This document shows, piece by piece, positions 19,668 to 27,883 of a DNA stretch of 64,000 nt. The notes below the pieces were generated by a model. It was not told where the DNA came from. It did no database searches and was given only the letters and a program-made list of their open reading frames with translations. Source of the stretch: Hydrogenovibrio sp. 3SP14C1 (GTDB lineage: Bacteria; Pseudomonadota; Gammaproteobacteria; Thiomicrospirales; Thiomicrospiraceae); assembly GCF_029625905.1 (NCBI RefSeq), contig NZ_JARTLM010000001.1, positions 1-64,000 on the forward strand. The letters run 5' to 3'. Position 1 is the first letter of the stretch. Every line of letters starts with the position of its first letter. The position numbers were made by a program, and so were the translations under genes.

Positions 19668-20490
19668 GGTATGACTTACTATCGTCTAGTTTAACCATGG
19701 TGCCTAACACCTGAAGGTATGCAACCATCGCATCCATCTCTGTGTAGCCTTCAATCGCTTTATTGGCATTTTCAATTTCTTCATCCGTATATGGCACACC
19801 TAACGTACGCATCACAGAAAGACGCTCTGTCATATCACGCTCTGTACCAAAGAAGTCTTCACTAACCGGATTTTCAGCTAACCATGGGTAAGCAGGCATT
19901 ACCGATTCCGGAACCATATCCTGAGGACGTAATAAATGCATAACATGCCATTCATCTGAGTACTTACCACCCAAACGAGCTAGGTCAGGCCCTGTACGCT
20001 TTGACCCCCACTGCATAGGGTGGTCATACATTGACTCTGTTGCCAAAGAGAAATGACCATAACGCTCGCGCTCATCACGGAACGGACGAATCATTTGAGA
20101 ATGGCAAATATAACAACCTTCACGCAAATAAAGGTCTCTACCGGCTAGTTCAAGTGGTGTATATGGACGCACACCATCACCCGCTTTCCAGTCTGCAATT
20201 ACCCAATTTCCATTACGATCTTGCTTATAAAGTGCTTTATCTGATACCAACTTACCATCAGTATCTTGTGTAAAGGTACGCTCCCAAACTAACTCAGGGA
20301 ATTTTTCATTCTTTACGTTACCGTATTTATCGGTTTTTTCAGTATAGTCCACAGTATCTTTGAGATAAAACAATGGGACGATTTCTACAATACCCGCGAT
20401 TGAAACGGCCAATGCAGTTGCCATGAACAACCCGAAGATATTTCTCTCCAGACGTTCCTGTAAATTTTTAGGTTCTTGATTATCTGACAT
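19660..20490 (-). CDS. ccoO: cbb3 cytochrome c oxidase, monoheme subunit II
   Basis: Membrane-anchored cytochrome c subunit. From the ATG at 20488-20490 it has 276 residues; the longer frame to 20514 would place the GAGGAG ribosome site inside the gene, so the shorter start is preferred. One N-terminal span is followed by the heme motif CYICH (126-130) and SQMIRPF. The segment of about 55 residues between the span and [14 protein letters not shown] (roughly residues 46-105) is extra compared with the usual CcoO of about 200-215 residues and is rich in charged residues. ccoN lies 75 bp upstream. Confidence 0.95.
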   Translation of the reverse strand: MSDNQEPKNLQERLERNIFGLFMATALAVSIAGIVEIVPLFYLKDTVDYTEKTDKYGNVKNEKFPELVWERTFTQDTDGKLVSDKALYKQDRNGNWVIADWKAGDGVRPYTPLELAGRDLYLREGCYICHSQMIRPFRDERERYGHFSLATESMYDHPMQWGSKRTGPDLARLGGKYSDEWHVMHLLRPQDMVPESVMPAYPWLAENPVSEDFFGTERDMTERLSVMRTLGVPYTDEEIENANKAIEGYTEMDAMVAYLQVLGTMVKLDDSKSYRE

Positions 20491-20565
20491 GAGTCTATTG
20501 CTCCTCAAACTCATAATTTCAAAATTTGCGACAGTATGACCTGTCGCAATTCGATTGATACTGGA

Positions 20566-21996
20566 TTAAGCGTTAGCGGTTGCCGCTGCTGTTTCCTTCG
20601 CATTCGCCATACGGATTGTCATAATAACGTTATATAACATAACTACCGCACCAGAGAAGAACAATAGCCCCCCTACAGTACGCATGACATAATATGGGTG
20701 CATCGCCGCAACAGACTCAGCAAATGTATATGCAAGCGTACCGTACTCATCATAAGCACGCCACATTAAGCCTTGCATGATACCTGATACCCACATCGCT
20801 ACGATATAGAATACTGTACCAATTGTCGCTAACCAGAAATGGAAGTTAATTAACTTCATTGAATACATATCAGTATTCCATAACTTCATAACCATATGGT
20901 AAAGCGCACCGATAGAAATCATAGCAACCCAACCTAATGCACCAGAGTGAACGTGACCAATCGTCCAATCCGTATAGTGTGAAAGTGCATTAACTGTTTT
21001 CGCTGCCATAACCGGGCCTTCGAATGTCGACATCGCGTAGAAAGCCAGCGCAATGATCAAGAATCGCAAAATATAATCTGTACGAAGTCTATCCCAAGCA
21101 CCTGAAAGCGTTAACATCCCGTTAAGGGCACCACCCCAAGAAGGAATGATCATCGCCAAAGAAATAACCGCACCCAATGACCCTGTCCAGTCAGGTAATG
21201 CTGTATATTGTAAATGGTGAGCACCTAACCAAACATAACCGAACATCAATGCCCAGAAATGGATAACCGATAAGCGGTAAGAATAAATAGGACGTTGAGC
21301 TTGCTTAGGAACAAAATAATACATAATCCCTAGGAAACCAGCTGTCAAGAAGAAACCAACCGCGTTATGACCCCACCACCACTGAATCATGGCATCTTGA
21401 ACACCTGCGAACAGTGAATAAGAACGGAACATAGAGACCGGAATAGCAAGACCATTCACGACATAAAGATAAGTGATCGCAATCATCATCCCCATAAAGA
21501 ACCAGTTCGAAACATAAACGTTCGGGTGTGTTTCTTTATTTCGAGATGCAATCGTCATTATAAAGTTTAACGTGTAAAGCGTCCAAACCAATGCAATCGC
21601 AATGGCTAAAGGCCATTCTTGCTCATGATATTCTTTTCCTGTTGTCATCCCTAGAGAAATAGTCAAAACAACTGCCAACAAGCCAATCGTAAACAAAATA
21701 GCGTTTGTCCATGCCATCCCATTACTCCACAGTCGCACACCATTGGTACGCTGAACAGTATAGTAAGCCGTTGCCATCAATGTCATACCACCAAAAGCAA
21801 AAATAACGGTATTTGTATGCATCACACGTAATCTTGCAAAAGTAATTTCTGCAATATCAAAGTTTAAAACTGGCCATGCTAATTGCGCTGCAGCAAAAGT
21901 TCCCAAAAAGGTCCCTAATACCAAAAACGTAATCGCACCAACAGCTAAGTACTTAACCACACCATCATCATATTGTGGTTTTGCTGTAGTATCCAT
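20566..21996 (-). CDS. ccoN: cbb3 cytochrome c oxidase, catalytic subunit I
   Basis: Reduces oxygen to water and pumps protons at the inner membrane, with high oxygen affinity. The 476-residue protein has about 12 membrane spans. Visible ligands are H60 and H350 (low-spin heme b), H348 (high-spin heme b3), and H210, H260 and H261 (CuB), with the likely cross-linked tyrosine Y254. Except for H60, these sit at a constant +3 offset from the P. stutzeri numbering as I recall it. It heads the locus and has an FNR-like promoter region upstream. Confidence 0.97.
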   Translation of the reverse strand: MDTTAKPQYDDGVVKYLAVGAITFLVLGTFLGTFAAAQLAWPVLNFDIAEITFARLRVMHTNTVIFAFGGMTLMATAYYTVQRTNGVRLWSNGMAWTNAILFTIGLLAVVLTISLGMTTGKEYHEQEWPLAIAIALVWTLYTLNFIMTIASRNKETHPNVYVSNWFFMGMMIAITYLYVVNGLAIPVSMFRSYSLFAGVQDAMIQWWWGHNAVGFFLTAGFLGIMYYFVPKQAQRPIYSYRLSVIHFWALMFGYVWLGAHHLQYTALPDWTGSLGAVISLAMIIPSWGGALNGMLTLSGAWDRLRTDYILRFLIIALAFYAMSTFEGPVMAAKTVNALSHYTDWTIGHVHSGALGWVAMISIGALYHMVMKLWNTDMYSMKLINFHFWLATIGTVFYIVAMWVSGIMQGLMWRAYDEYGTLAYTFAESVAAMHPYYVMRTVGGLLFFSGAVVMLYNVIMTIRMANAKETAAATANA

Positions 21997-22084
21997 CAGT
22001 TGGATTCCCCCTTATAGTCAAAATTTAATCAACTCTTTCAATGGAAGACCAAATTCCAAAGCATAGAGCGAGTTCCTCAAGCGC

Positions 22085-22147
22085 ATTATATGAATGTCCA
22101 ACAAATGCAACCAGCTCTAAAGTTCCGAAAAACTTAATCTAAATCAA
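22085..22147 (-). promoter_or_regulatory. ccoN promoter with FNR/ANR-like box
   Basis: On the minus strand, TTGAT-TTAG-ATTAA (22134-22147) matches the FNR/ANR consensus at nine of ten positions. A perfect TATAAT lies at 22085-22090 with only a weak -35 (TGGTTG, 17-bp spacer). With transcription starting near 22078, the FNR dyad centre is at about -62, the usual class I activator position. Oxygen-responsive control of cbb3 genes by FNR family proteins is well known; here it is inferred. Confidence 0.6.
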
Positions 22148-22340
22148 CAAATTGATTCAAACTCGCTTTTAGTCAGTCTCTTGATAAAAGAATCGACCTA
22201 AAAAATATCGACGCAATTATCTCAAAAAACAGATCGATTTTTAGCTTTCTGTTACAAATTTTTTTTATAACACGCATTAAATTTTCCTAAGCTCCTAAAG
22301 TTAAACTAAAATTTAACCATTAAATTCAATCGAAAATAGC

Positions 22341-22346
22341 TATAAT
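22341..22346 (+). promoter_or_regulatory. hisB -10 element
   Basis: A perfect TATAAT 42 bp before the hisB ATG. The -35 position (CATTAA) is poor, so the exact promoter is uncertain. An AAAGGGAG ribosome site follows at 22374-22381. Confidence 0.5.
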
Positions 22347-22388
22347 ATCGCCTTTTAATACCCTATATCTTCAAAGGGAGTCAACAGC

Positions 22389-22976
22389 ATGCGTCAAGCG
22401 ACTATTCAGCGAAACACTTTAGAAACGAAAATCGAACTGTCTGTCAATCTAGACGGTACGGGAAAAGCCGACCTGAATACAGGCGTCCCCTTCCTTGAAC
22501 ACATGTTAGATCAAATCGCACGGCATGGCTTAATTGACCTCACCATCAAAGCTGATGGAGACACTCATATTGACGACCACCATACAGTTGAAGACATCGG
22601 AATCAGCTTGGGAATGGCTTTAAAAGAAGCCGTGGGAAACAAAAAAGGTATTAACCGTTATGGGCATGCGTATGTACCATTGGATGAAGCCCTATCTAGA
22701 GTTGTGATTGATTTGTCTGGCCGTCCTGGCTTAGTTTTTAACGCTGACTTTACTCGTGCCAGTATTGGTGGTTTTGACACAGAACTTGTTGCCGAATTTT
22801 TTCAAGGCTTCACCAATCACGCTCAAACCACCTTACACATTGACTGTCTTCGTGGTAAAAACGCCCACCATCAAGCAGAGACTATTTTCAAAGCATTTGG
22901 CCGTGCACTCAGAATGGCCTTAGTAACGGATGAAAGAATGGCTGATCAACTCCCATCAACAAAAGGTGCTTTATAA
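22389..22976 (+). CDS. hisB: Imidazoleglycerol-phosphate dehydratase
   Basis: Sixth step of histidine synthesis: dehydrates imidazole glycerol phosphate. The 195-residue protein is the monofunctional form, without the phosphatase domain of enteric HisB. Manganese-binding histidine clusters are visible as DDHHTVED in the first half and [18 protein letters not shown] in the second. The length fits the family. It starts the plus-strand his cluster, and hisH follows after 3 bp. Confidence 0.97.
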   Translation: MRQATIQRNTLETKIELSVNLDGTGKADLNTGVPFLEHMLDQIARHGLIDLTIKADGDTHIDDHHTVEDIGISLGMALKEAVGNKKGINRYGHAYVPLDEALSRVVIDLSGRPGLVFNADFTRASIGGFDTELVAEFFQGFTNHAQTTLHIDCLRGKNAHHQAETIFKAFGRALRMALVTDERMADQLPSTKGAL

Positions 22977-22979
22977 ACG

Positions 22980-23621
22980 ATGGCTGATCAAAAACTGGTA
23001 ACCGTTATAGACTATGGAATGGGTAACTTACGCTCTGTTGCCAAAGCAGCAGAGCATGTCGCCGGCAGCAATACTAGAATCTGCATCAGCAGCAAAGCTG
23101 ACGATATCGCTGCGGCAGACGCCATTATTTTTCCTGGGCAAGGGGCTGCCAAAGCATGCATGAAAGCATTAAATGAAAGCAATATCTCGCACACACTCAT
23201 GCAAGCTGCATCTGAAAAACCTTTTTTAGGTATTTGTATGGGTCTGCAAGTCTTAATGACGCACAGCCAAGAAAATGAAGGTGTCGATTGCCTCGATATT
23301 TTAAAAGGCGATGTTCAGCAGTTTGACCTCAGCACCTACCCAGAACTTAAAATGCCTCATATGGGGTGGAATCAAATTCATCAAACAACAGACCACCCTC
23401 TATGGCACAACATTGAACAAGACAGCCGATTTTACTTTGTACACAGTTATTTTGTCTCCCCTCATGACAAACACATCATTGCCGGGGAAACCACGCATGG
23501 CAACAAGTTCACATCGGCCATCGCACAAGACAACTTATTTGCCATTCAAGCACACCCTGAAAAAAGTGCTGACGCTGGCTTACAACTCTTTAAAAATTTC
23601 CTAGATTGGAACGGACAATAA
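22980..23621 (+). CDS. hisH: Imidazole glycerol phosphate synthase, glutaminase subunit
   Basis: Hydrolyses glutamine and channels ammonia to HisF. The 213-residue class I amidotransferase has the oxyanion strand segment YGMGNLRSV near the N-terminus, the nucleophile C86 in PFLGICMGLQ, and the His-Glu pair in QAHPEKS near the end. It lies between hisB and hisA, as is common. Confidence 0.97.
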   Translation: MADQKLVTVIDYGMGNLRSVAKAAEHVAGSNTRICISSKADDIAAADAIIFPGQGAAKACMKALNESNISHTLMQAASEKPFLGICMGLQVLMTHSQENEGVDCLDILKGDVQQFDLSTYPELKMPHMGWNQIHQTTDHPLWHNIEQDSRFYFVHSYFVSPHDKHIIAGETTHGNKFTSAIAQDNLFAIQAHPEKSADAGLQLFKNFLDWNGQ

Positions 23622-23636
23622 ACAGAAAGGTTTACC

Positions 23637-24377
23637 ATGCTATTAATTCCTGCAATTGACTTAAAAGATGGCGAATGCGTTCGACTTCGCCAAGGCTTAA
23701 TGGACGATGCAACCGTCTTCTCCGGCGACATTGTTGCGATGGCAGAACGCTGGGTCAATGAAGGTGCCCGTCGATTACATATGGTTGACCTTAATGGTGC
23801 TTTTGAAGGAAAACCCGTTAATGGCGATGCGGTTTATCAAGTGCGCGAAGCGTTTCCAGACCTGCCTATCCAAATCGGCGGTGGCATCAGAGATTTAGAA
23901 ACGATTGAAGCTTACTTAAAAGCCGGCGTGAGTTACTGCATTATTGGCACAAAAGCTGTTCACAATCCAGAGTTTGTTGCTGAAGCGTGCAAAGCGTTTC
24001 CTGACCATATTATGGTTGGCCTTGATGCCAAAGAAGGAATGATTGCCATTAATGGTTGGGCAGAAGTTACTGACCACAATGTGATTGAATTAGGTAAGCA
24101 ATTTGAAGACGATGGCGTGGAAGCCATTATTTATACCGATATCGGCCGTGACGGCATGATGCAAGGCGTTAACATTGAAGCAACTCAACATCTAGCAAAA
24201 GCACTTAACATTCCGATTATCGCCTCGGGAGGCATCACGAACCTAGACGATATTCGAGCGCTGGCGACCATTGAGCAAGATGGCGTAAACGGAGCCATTA
24301 CAGGGCGCGCCATTTATGAAGGCAGTTTAGATTTTAAAGAAGGCCAGGCGCTTTCTGATGAACTATCAAAGGCATAA
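23637..24377 (+). CDS. hisA: ProFAR isomerase (HisA)
   Basis: Amadori isomerisation of ProFAR to PRFAR in histidine synthesis. The 246-residue TIM barrel has the catalytic aspartate D8 in [16 protein letters not shown], the phosphate-binding segments IGGGIRD and [10 protein letters not shown], and the second-half segment [13 protein letters not shown] with the other catalytic aspartate. A ribosome site (AAAGG) precedes the ATG, and hisF follows after 9 bp. Confidence 0.97.
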   Translation: MLLIPAIDLKDGECVRLRQGLMDDATVFSGDIVAMAERWVNEGARRLHMVDLNGAFEGKPVNGDAVYQVREAFPDLPIQIGGGIRDLETIEAYLKAGVSYCIIGTKAVHNPEFVAEACKAFPDHIMVGLDAKEGMIAINGWAEVTDHNVIELGKQFEDDGVEAIIYTDIGRDGMMQGVNIEATQHLAKALNIPIIASGGITNLDDIRALATIEQDGVNGAITGRAIYEGSLDFKEGQALSDELSKA

Positions 24378-24386
24378 GAATTCAAT

Positions 24387-25160
24387 ATGAGTTTAGCGAA
24401 ACGAATCATTCCCTGCTTAGATGTCGATAATGGGCGAGTTGTTAAAGGCGTTCAGTTTGTCGACATCCGTGATGCAGGCAACCCTATCGAAGTAGCAAAG
24501 CGCTATGACGAACAAGGGGCAGACGAAATTACTTTTCTTGACATTACGGCGACCGCGCATGACCGTGGCACCATTGTCCATGTGGTAGAAGAAGTGGCCA
24601 GTCAAGTTTTCATCCCCTTAACTGTTGGTGGCGGTATTCGCTCTGTTGAAGATGTTCGTACCATGCTGAATGCGGGCGCTGATAAAGTAGCGATTAACTC
24701 TGCAGCCATCTTCAACCCAGCTTTTGTCAAAGAAGCCTGTGATACTTTCGGCTCACAGTGTATCGTGGTTGCCATTGATGCTAAAAAAGTTAGTATAGAA
24801 AATGAGCCTGATAAGTGGGAAATATTCACCCACGGAGGCCGTAAAGAAACGGGAATTGACGCCATTGAATGGGCCAAAAAAATGGAAACGCTTGGCGCTG
24901 GAGAGCTGCTGGTCACCAGCATGGACAAAGATGGAACAAAAAGCGGGTTTGATCTGGCGTTAACACGCACCATTGCTGACAGTGTTAAAATTCCTGTCAT
25001 TGCCTCAGGAGGCGTTGGCGAACTTTCAGACTTATGCGATGGCATCACACAAGGTCATGCAGAAGCTGTTTTAGCCGCTAGCATTTTCCACTTTGGGCAG
25101 CACACCGTACAAGAGGCCAAACAGGCCATGCAAAAAGAAGGAATTGAGGTTCGACTATGA
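24387..25160 (+). CDS. hisF: Imidazole glycerol phosphate synthase, cyclase subunit
   Basis: Uses ammonia from HisH to form imidazole glycerol phosphate and AICAR from PRFAR. The 257-residue TIM barrel has the catalytic aspartates in [13 protein letters not shown] (near residue 12) and [13 protein letters not shown], plus the phosphate-binding segments VGGGIRS and ASGGVGEL. Its stop overlaps the hisE start by 4 bp. Confidence 0.97.
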   Translation: MSLAKRIIPCLDVDNGRVVKGVQFVDIRDAGNPIEVAKRYDEQGADEITFLDITATAHDRGTIVHVVEEVASQVFIPLTVGGGIRSVEDVRTMLNAGADKVAINSAAIFNPAFVKEACDTFGSQCIVVAIDAKKVSIENEPDKWEIFTHGGRKETGIDAIEWAKKMETLGAGELLVTSMDKDGTKSGFDLALTRTIADSVKIPVIASGGVGELSDLCDGITQGHAEAVLAASIFHFGQHTVQEAKQAMQKEGIEVRL

Positions 25161-25498
25161 GCAATGATATTTTATTACAATTAGACAAAATCCTAGATGC
25201 TCGGAAAGCAGACTCCCCTGAAACTTCTTATGTTGCCAGCCTGTATGAAAAAGGCTTGGATAAAATCTTAAAAAAAGTGGGTGAAGAAGCCACCGAAACC
25301 GTGATGGCAGCAAAAGATGCTGAGTACACTAAAAACAACGACAACCTGGTTTATGAAGTGACCGACCTTTGGTTTCATACTTTAATTCTACTGTCTCACC
25401 AAGGGTTGTCCAGCACCGACATCACCAATGAATTACAAAAACGATTTGGTCTATCCGGCCATGAAGAAAAAGCGAACCGTTCAAAAAACGATTCATAA
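25157..25498 (+). CDS. hisE: Phosphoribosyl-ATP pyrophosphatase
   Basis: Removes pyrophosphate from phosphoribosyl-ATP, the second step of histidine synthesis. The 113-residue all-alpha protein has the nucleotide-pyrophosphohydrolase core [16 protein letters not shown] and the metal-binding segment [15 protein letters not shown]. The next-step enzyme, phosphoribosyl-AMP cyclohydrolase (hisI), is neither fused to it nor next to it, so it must lie elsewhere. Confidence 0.95.
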   Translation: MSNDILLQLDKILDARKADSPETSYVASLYEKGLDKILKKVGEEATETVMAAKDAEYTKNNDNLVYEVTDLWFHTLILLSHQGLSSTDITNELQKRFGLSGHEEKANRSKNDS

Positions 25499-25520
25499 TA
25501 ATAAAATACAGGAAAATACC

Positions 25521-25841
25521 ATGACACCTGAGAAAAGCATTTTTAGTAAAATCATCGATCGTGAAATCCCGTCAGAAATTGTCTACGAAGATGAAAAGTG
25601 TATCGTCATTAATGACATCAACCCGAAAGCGAGAGTGCACCTATTGGTGATTCCCAAAAAACCGATTGCCACCCTATTTGACCTTGCCCCAGAAGATAAA
25701 GATGTCATGGGACACATGATGTTATTATTACCGCAACTGGCTCAATCACAAGGGTTAGATGGCTTTAAAACACAAATCAATACGGGTGAATCAGGAGGCC
25801 AAGAAGTCTTTCATGTCCACATTCACTTGCTCGGAAATTAA
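25521..25841 (+). CDS. hinT: HIT-family purine nucleoside phosphoramidase
   Basis: A cytoplasmic histidine-triad hydrolase of aminoacyl-AMP and related phosphoramidates. Starting at the ATG after AGGAAAA, the protein has 106 residues and the triad HVHIH at 98-102. The longer frame from 25428 runs inside hisE and is not favoured. The usual bacterial HinT tail after HLLGG (about ten residues ending near WPPG) is missing; this protein ends at LLGN. It follows hisE by 22 bp, a common arrangement before tatABC. Confidence 0.93.
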   Translation: MTPEKSIFSKIIDREIPSEIVYEDEKCIVINDINPKARVHLLVIPKKPIATLFDLAPEDKDVMGHMMLLLPQLAQSQGLDGFKTQINTGESGGQEVFHVHIHLLGN

Positions 25842-25901
25842 TTTAATTTAAATAGAAACCAAATTTTTGAAATCGAATGGTTTTTAAACCGTTCAAGCTA
25901 T

Positions 25902-25931
25902 TTGAAAAATACACTAAAATTCTGCTATTAT
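25902..25931 (+). promoter_or_regulatory. Candidate tatABC promoter
   Basis: TTGAAA (25902-25907), an 18-bp spacer, then TATTAT (25926-25931), 50 bp before the tatA ATG. A short stem (GAATGGTTT/AAACCGTTC, 25875-25894) lies upstream and could attenuate hinT transcripts. Confidence 0.55.
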
Positions 25932-25981
25932 TAGCGGTCATTTTATAAAAGGATCACCCTTTTTACTGGAGAAACAAAAAA

Positions 25982-26239
25982 ATGGGCATTAGCATTTGGC
26001 AATTATTAATCATCCTTGCAATCGTTTTAGTATTGTTTGGAGCAAAAAGATTAAAGAACGTTGGGTCTGATTTAGGTGGTGCAATCAAAGGCTTCAAGAA
26101 AGCTGTTTCAGACGAAGAGAAAAAAGATGAAGAAAAAACTGCCGAGCAAAAACTGGAACAAAAAGACGATGAAAACGTTTTTGATGTAAAGGCTGAGCAA
26201 AAAGCAGAAGAAAAACCAGAAACAAAAGATAAAGCGTAA
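25982..26239 (+). CDS. tatA: Twin-arginine translocase subunit TatA
   Basis: Forms the pore-like oligomer for export of folded proteins. The 85-residue protein has an N-terminal span ([18 protein letters not shown]) and the hinge and amphipathic helix [19 protein letters not shown] with the invariant FGAKRL segment. A lysine- and glutamate-rich tail follows. It is the first of three tat genes; tatB follows after 49 bp. Confidence 0.95.
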   Translation: MGISIWQLLIILAIVLVLFGAKRLKNVGSDLGGAIKGFKKAVSDEEKKDEEKTAEQKLEQKDDENVFDVKAEQKAEEKPETKDKA

Positions 26240-26288
26240 GAACGCTTTCACACCCTTCACTTCTACTTAAATTAAAGGCATACGCTAG

Positions 26289-26780
26289 ATGTTTGATATT
26301 GGTTTTTTAGAAATCATCGTCATTTTGGTCATCGCACTCATCGTCATCGGCCCTGAGCGTATGCCAGAAGTGGCCCGAAAAATCGGGCAATTCATGGGAA
26401 AAACCAAACGGTTTATCAACTCCATGAAAGAAAACAGTGAAATCACTGAGACCGTGCGGGATTTACAAAATTCAATGAATATTGAAGAAGAGAAAAGAAA
26501 CCTTGAAAGCGTCAGCGAAACGCTGCAAGATGACTTTTCTAAAATTCAAGATGAGTTTGGTATCGATCAGGAAATCTCCCGCCCTTTTACCTCAGAAGAA
26601 CCGACTGCATTCTCAGGCACGCAATTTAATAAAGCCCCTGCACAGCCTAAACTTCCAACAGACGAAGAATCTGAAATACCATCGACACCGGAAGAAAGCA
26701 ACAAAACACCGGCTAAAACCGACAAATCCGATGCTTCGATGTCTTCTGAATCAACACCAGAAAGTTCAAGCAAGCCATGA
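26289..26780 (+). CDS. tatB: Twin-arginine translocase subunit TatB
   Basis: With TatC, forms the receptor for twin-arginine signal peptides. The 163-residue protein has the TatB N-terminus MFDIGFLEIIVILVIALIVI and GPERMPEVARKIG, followed by a long amphipathic helix and a low-complexity tail rich in Ser, Pro, Glu and Thr. It overlaps tatC by 4 bp. Confidence 0.95.
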   Translation: MFDIGFLEIIVILVIALIVIGPERMPEVARKIGQFMGKTKRFINSMKENSEITETVRDLQNSMNIEEEKRNLESVSETLQDDFSKIQDEFGIDQEISRPFTSEEPTAFSGTQFNKAPAQPKLPTDEESEIPSTPEESNKTPAKTDKSDASMSSESTPESSSKP

Positions 26781-27883
26781 GTCAGAGTGCAATTCCGCCA
26801 AATGACCAGGAAATGACACTGGTTCAACACCTGTTAGAGTTTAGAAACTCGGTTACTAAGGGTATTCTGGCGATATTGATATTGTTCGTTATTTTATTCC
26901 CTTTTGCGAACGACCTATATCTTTACATTTCGGAACCTCTGTCACGCTTCCTGCCTGAAGGCACCAGCATGATTGCGACAGGTGTGGCATCGCCTTTCTT
27001 AACGCCTTTCAAGTTAAGTTTGGTGTTGGCTATTTATTTGGCCATGCCATTTTTATTGTTCCAAGTCTGGTCTTTCATCGCGCCCGCACTCTATCACCAT
27101 GAAAAGCAACTGGTAGGCCCTTTACTGTTCTTCAGTTCTTTCTTGTTTTATGCCGGGGGGGCCTTTGCTTATTATGTTGTGTTCCCACTCGTATTCGGCT
27201 TCTTATCCACTGCTGCACCGGAAGGCGTTACGGTTGCGACTGACATCTCTCTATATTTAGATTTCGTCATTAAAATGTTCTTCGCCTTTGGGATTGCCTT
27301 TGAGGTTCCCATTGTCGTGGTGCTGTTGATTTTAACGCGCATGGCCTCCCCACAAAAACTCTCCCATGCCCGCCCTTACGTGGTCGTAGGGGCCTTTGTC
27401 ATCGGCATGCTGTTAACACCGCCTGATATCGTTTCTCAAACCTTGTTGGCCATTCCCATGTGGTTGCTGTATGAAACCGGCATTATTGTGGGAAAAGCCG
27501 TTTTAAAAGCGCGCCGTCAAAAAGAAGAGGATGAATTGGAGGAAGAAGATGAAACTGCCCCGAAACAAAAGCCAACAGCTTCCGGTCAATCTAATCAGGC
27601 GACTTCATCAAAGTCAGAGGAAACCGATCCTTATGCAATAGCAGAGGAAGATTTCGATAATCGTTATGCCGACCAGCTTGAAGATGATGAAGACTGGGAT
27701 AAAACGTTTGATGAAATTGATTCTGAATTTTCTATTTTAGAGCAGGAATATAAAAAGCGTAAAGAAGCAGAACAAGCTGAAAAAGACGCTAAAAATGAAG
27801 AGGCGAAAAAAGAAGATGACCAATCTCCTTCCGACTCAACTCAAAACGAATCGTCAGACACCTCTACGAAATCGGATAAATAA
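26777..27883 (+). CDS. tatC: Twin-arginine translocase subunit TatC with long acidic tail
   Basis: The signal-peptide-binding core of the Tat translocase, with six predicted membrane spans in the first 245 residues. Conserved acidic positions are visible in QHLLEFRNSV and AFEVPIVVV. At 368 residues it is about 110 longer than E. coli TatC. The excess is a cytoplasmic, strongly acidic and lysine-rich tail (from about residue 250) with clusters such as DELEEEDE and YADQLEDDEDW. The tail contains the likely start codon of the next gene in another frame. Confidence 0.94.
   Translation: MSQSAIPPNDQEMTLVQHLLEFRNSVTKGILAILILFVILFPFANDLYLYISEPLSRFLPEGTSMIATGVASPFLTPFKLSLVLAIYLAMPFLLFQVWSFIAPALYHHEKQLVGPLLFFSSFLFYAGGAFAYYVVFPLVFGFLSTAAPEGVTVATDISLYLDFVIKMFFAFGIAFEVPIVVVLLILTRMASPQKLSHARPYVVVGAFVIGMLLTPPDIVSQTLLAIPMWLLYETGIIVGKAVLKARRQKEEDELEEEDETAPKQKPTASGQSNQATSSKSEETDPYAIAEEDFDNRYADQLEDDEDWDKTFDEIDSEFSILEQEYKKRKEAEQAEKDAKNEEAKKEDDQSPSDSTQNESSDTSTKSDK

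Larger units (their letters stand above)
21997..22388. other. Divergent ccoN / hisB promoter region
   Basis: A 392-bp gap with no ORF of note. It holds the ccoN promoter with an FNR-like site at 22085-22147 and a hisB -10 element at 22341. The middle (about 22150-22320) is AT-rich with short A and T runs and no repeat I could define. Confidence 0.7.

Noticed and set aside
24602-25048. A 148-codon frame opposite hisF
   Set aside because: Shadow of a conserved TIM barrel gene; no ribosome site or recognisable motif.
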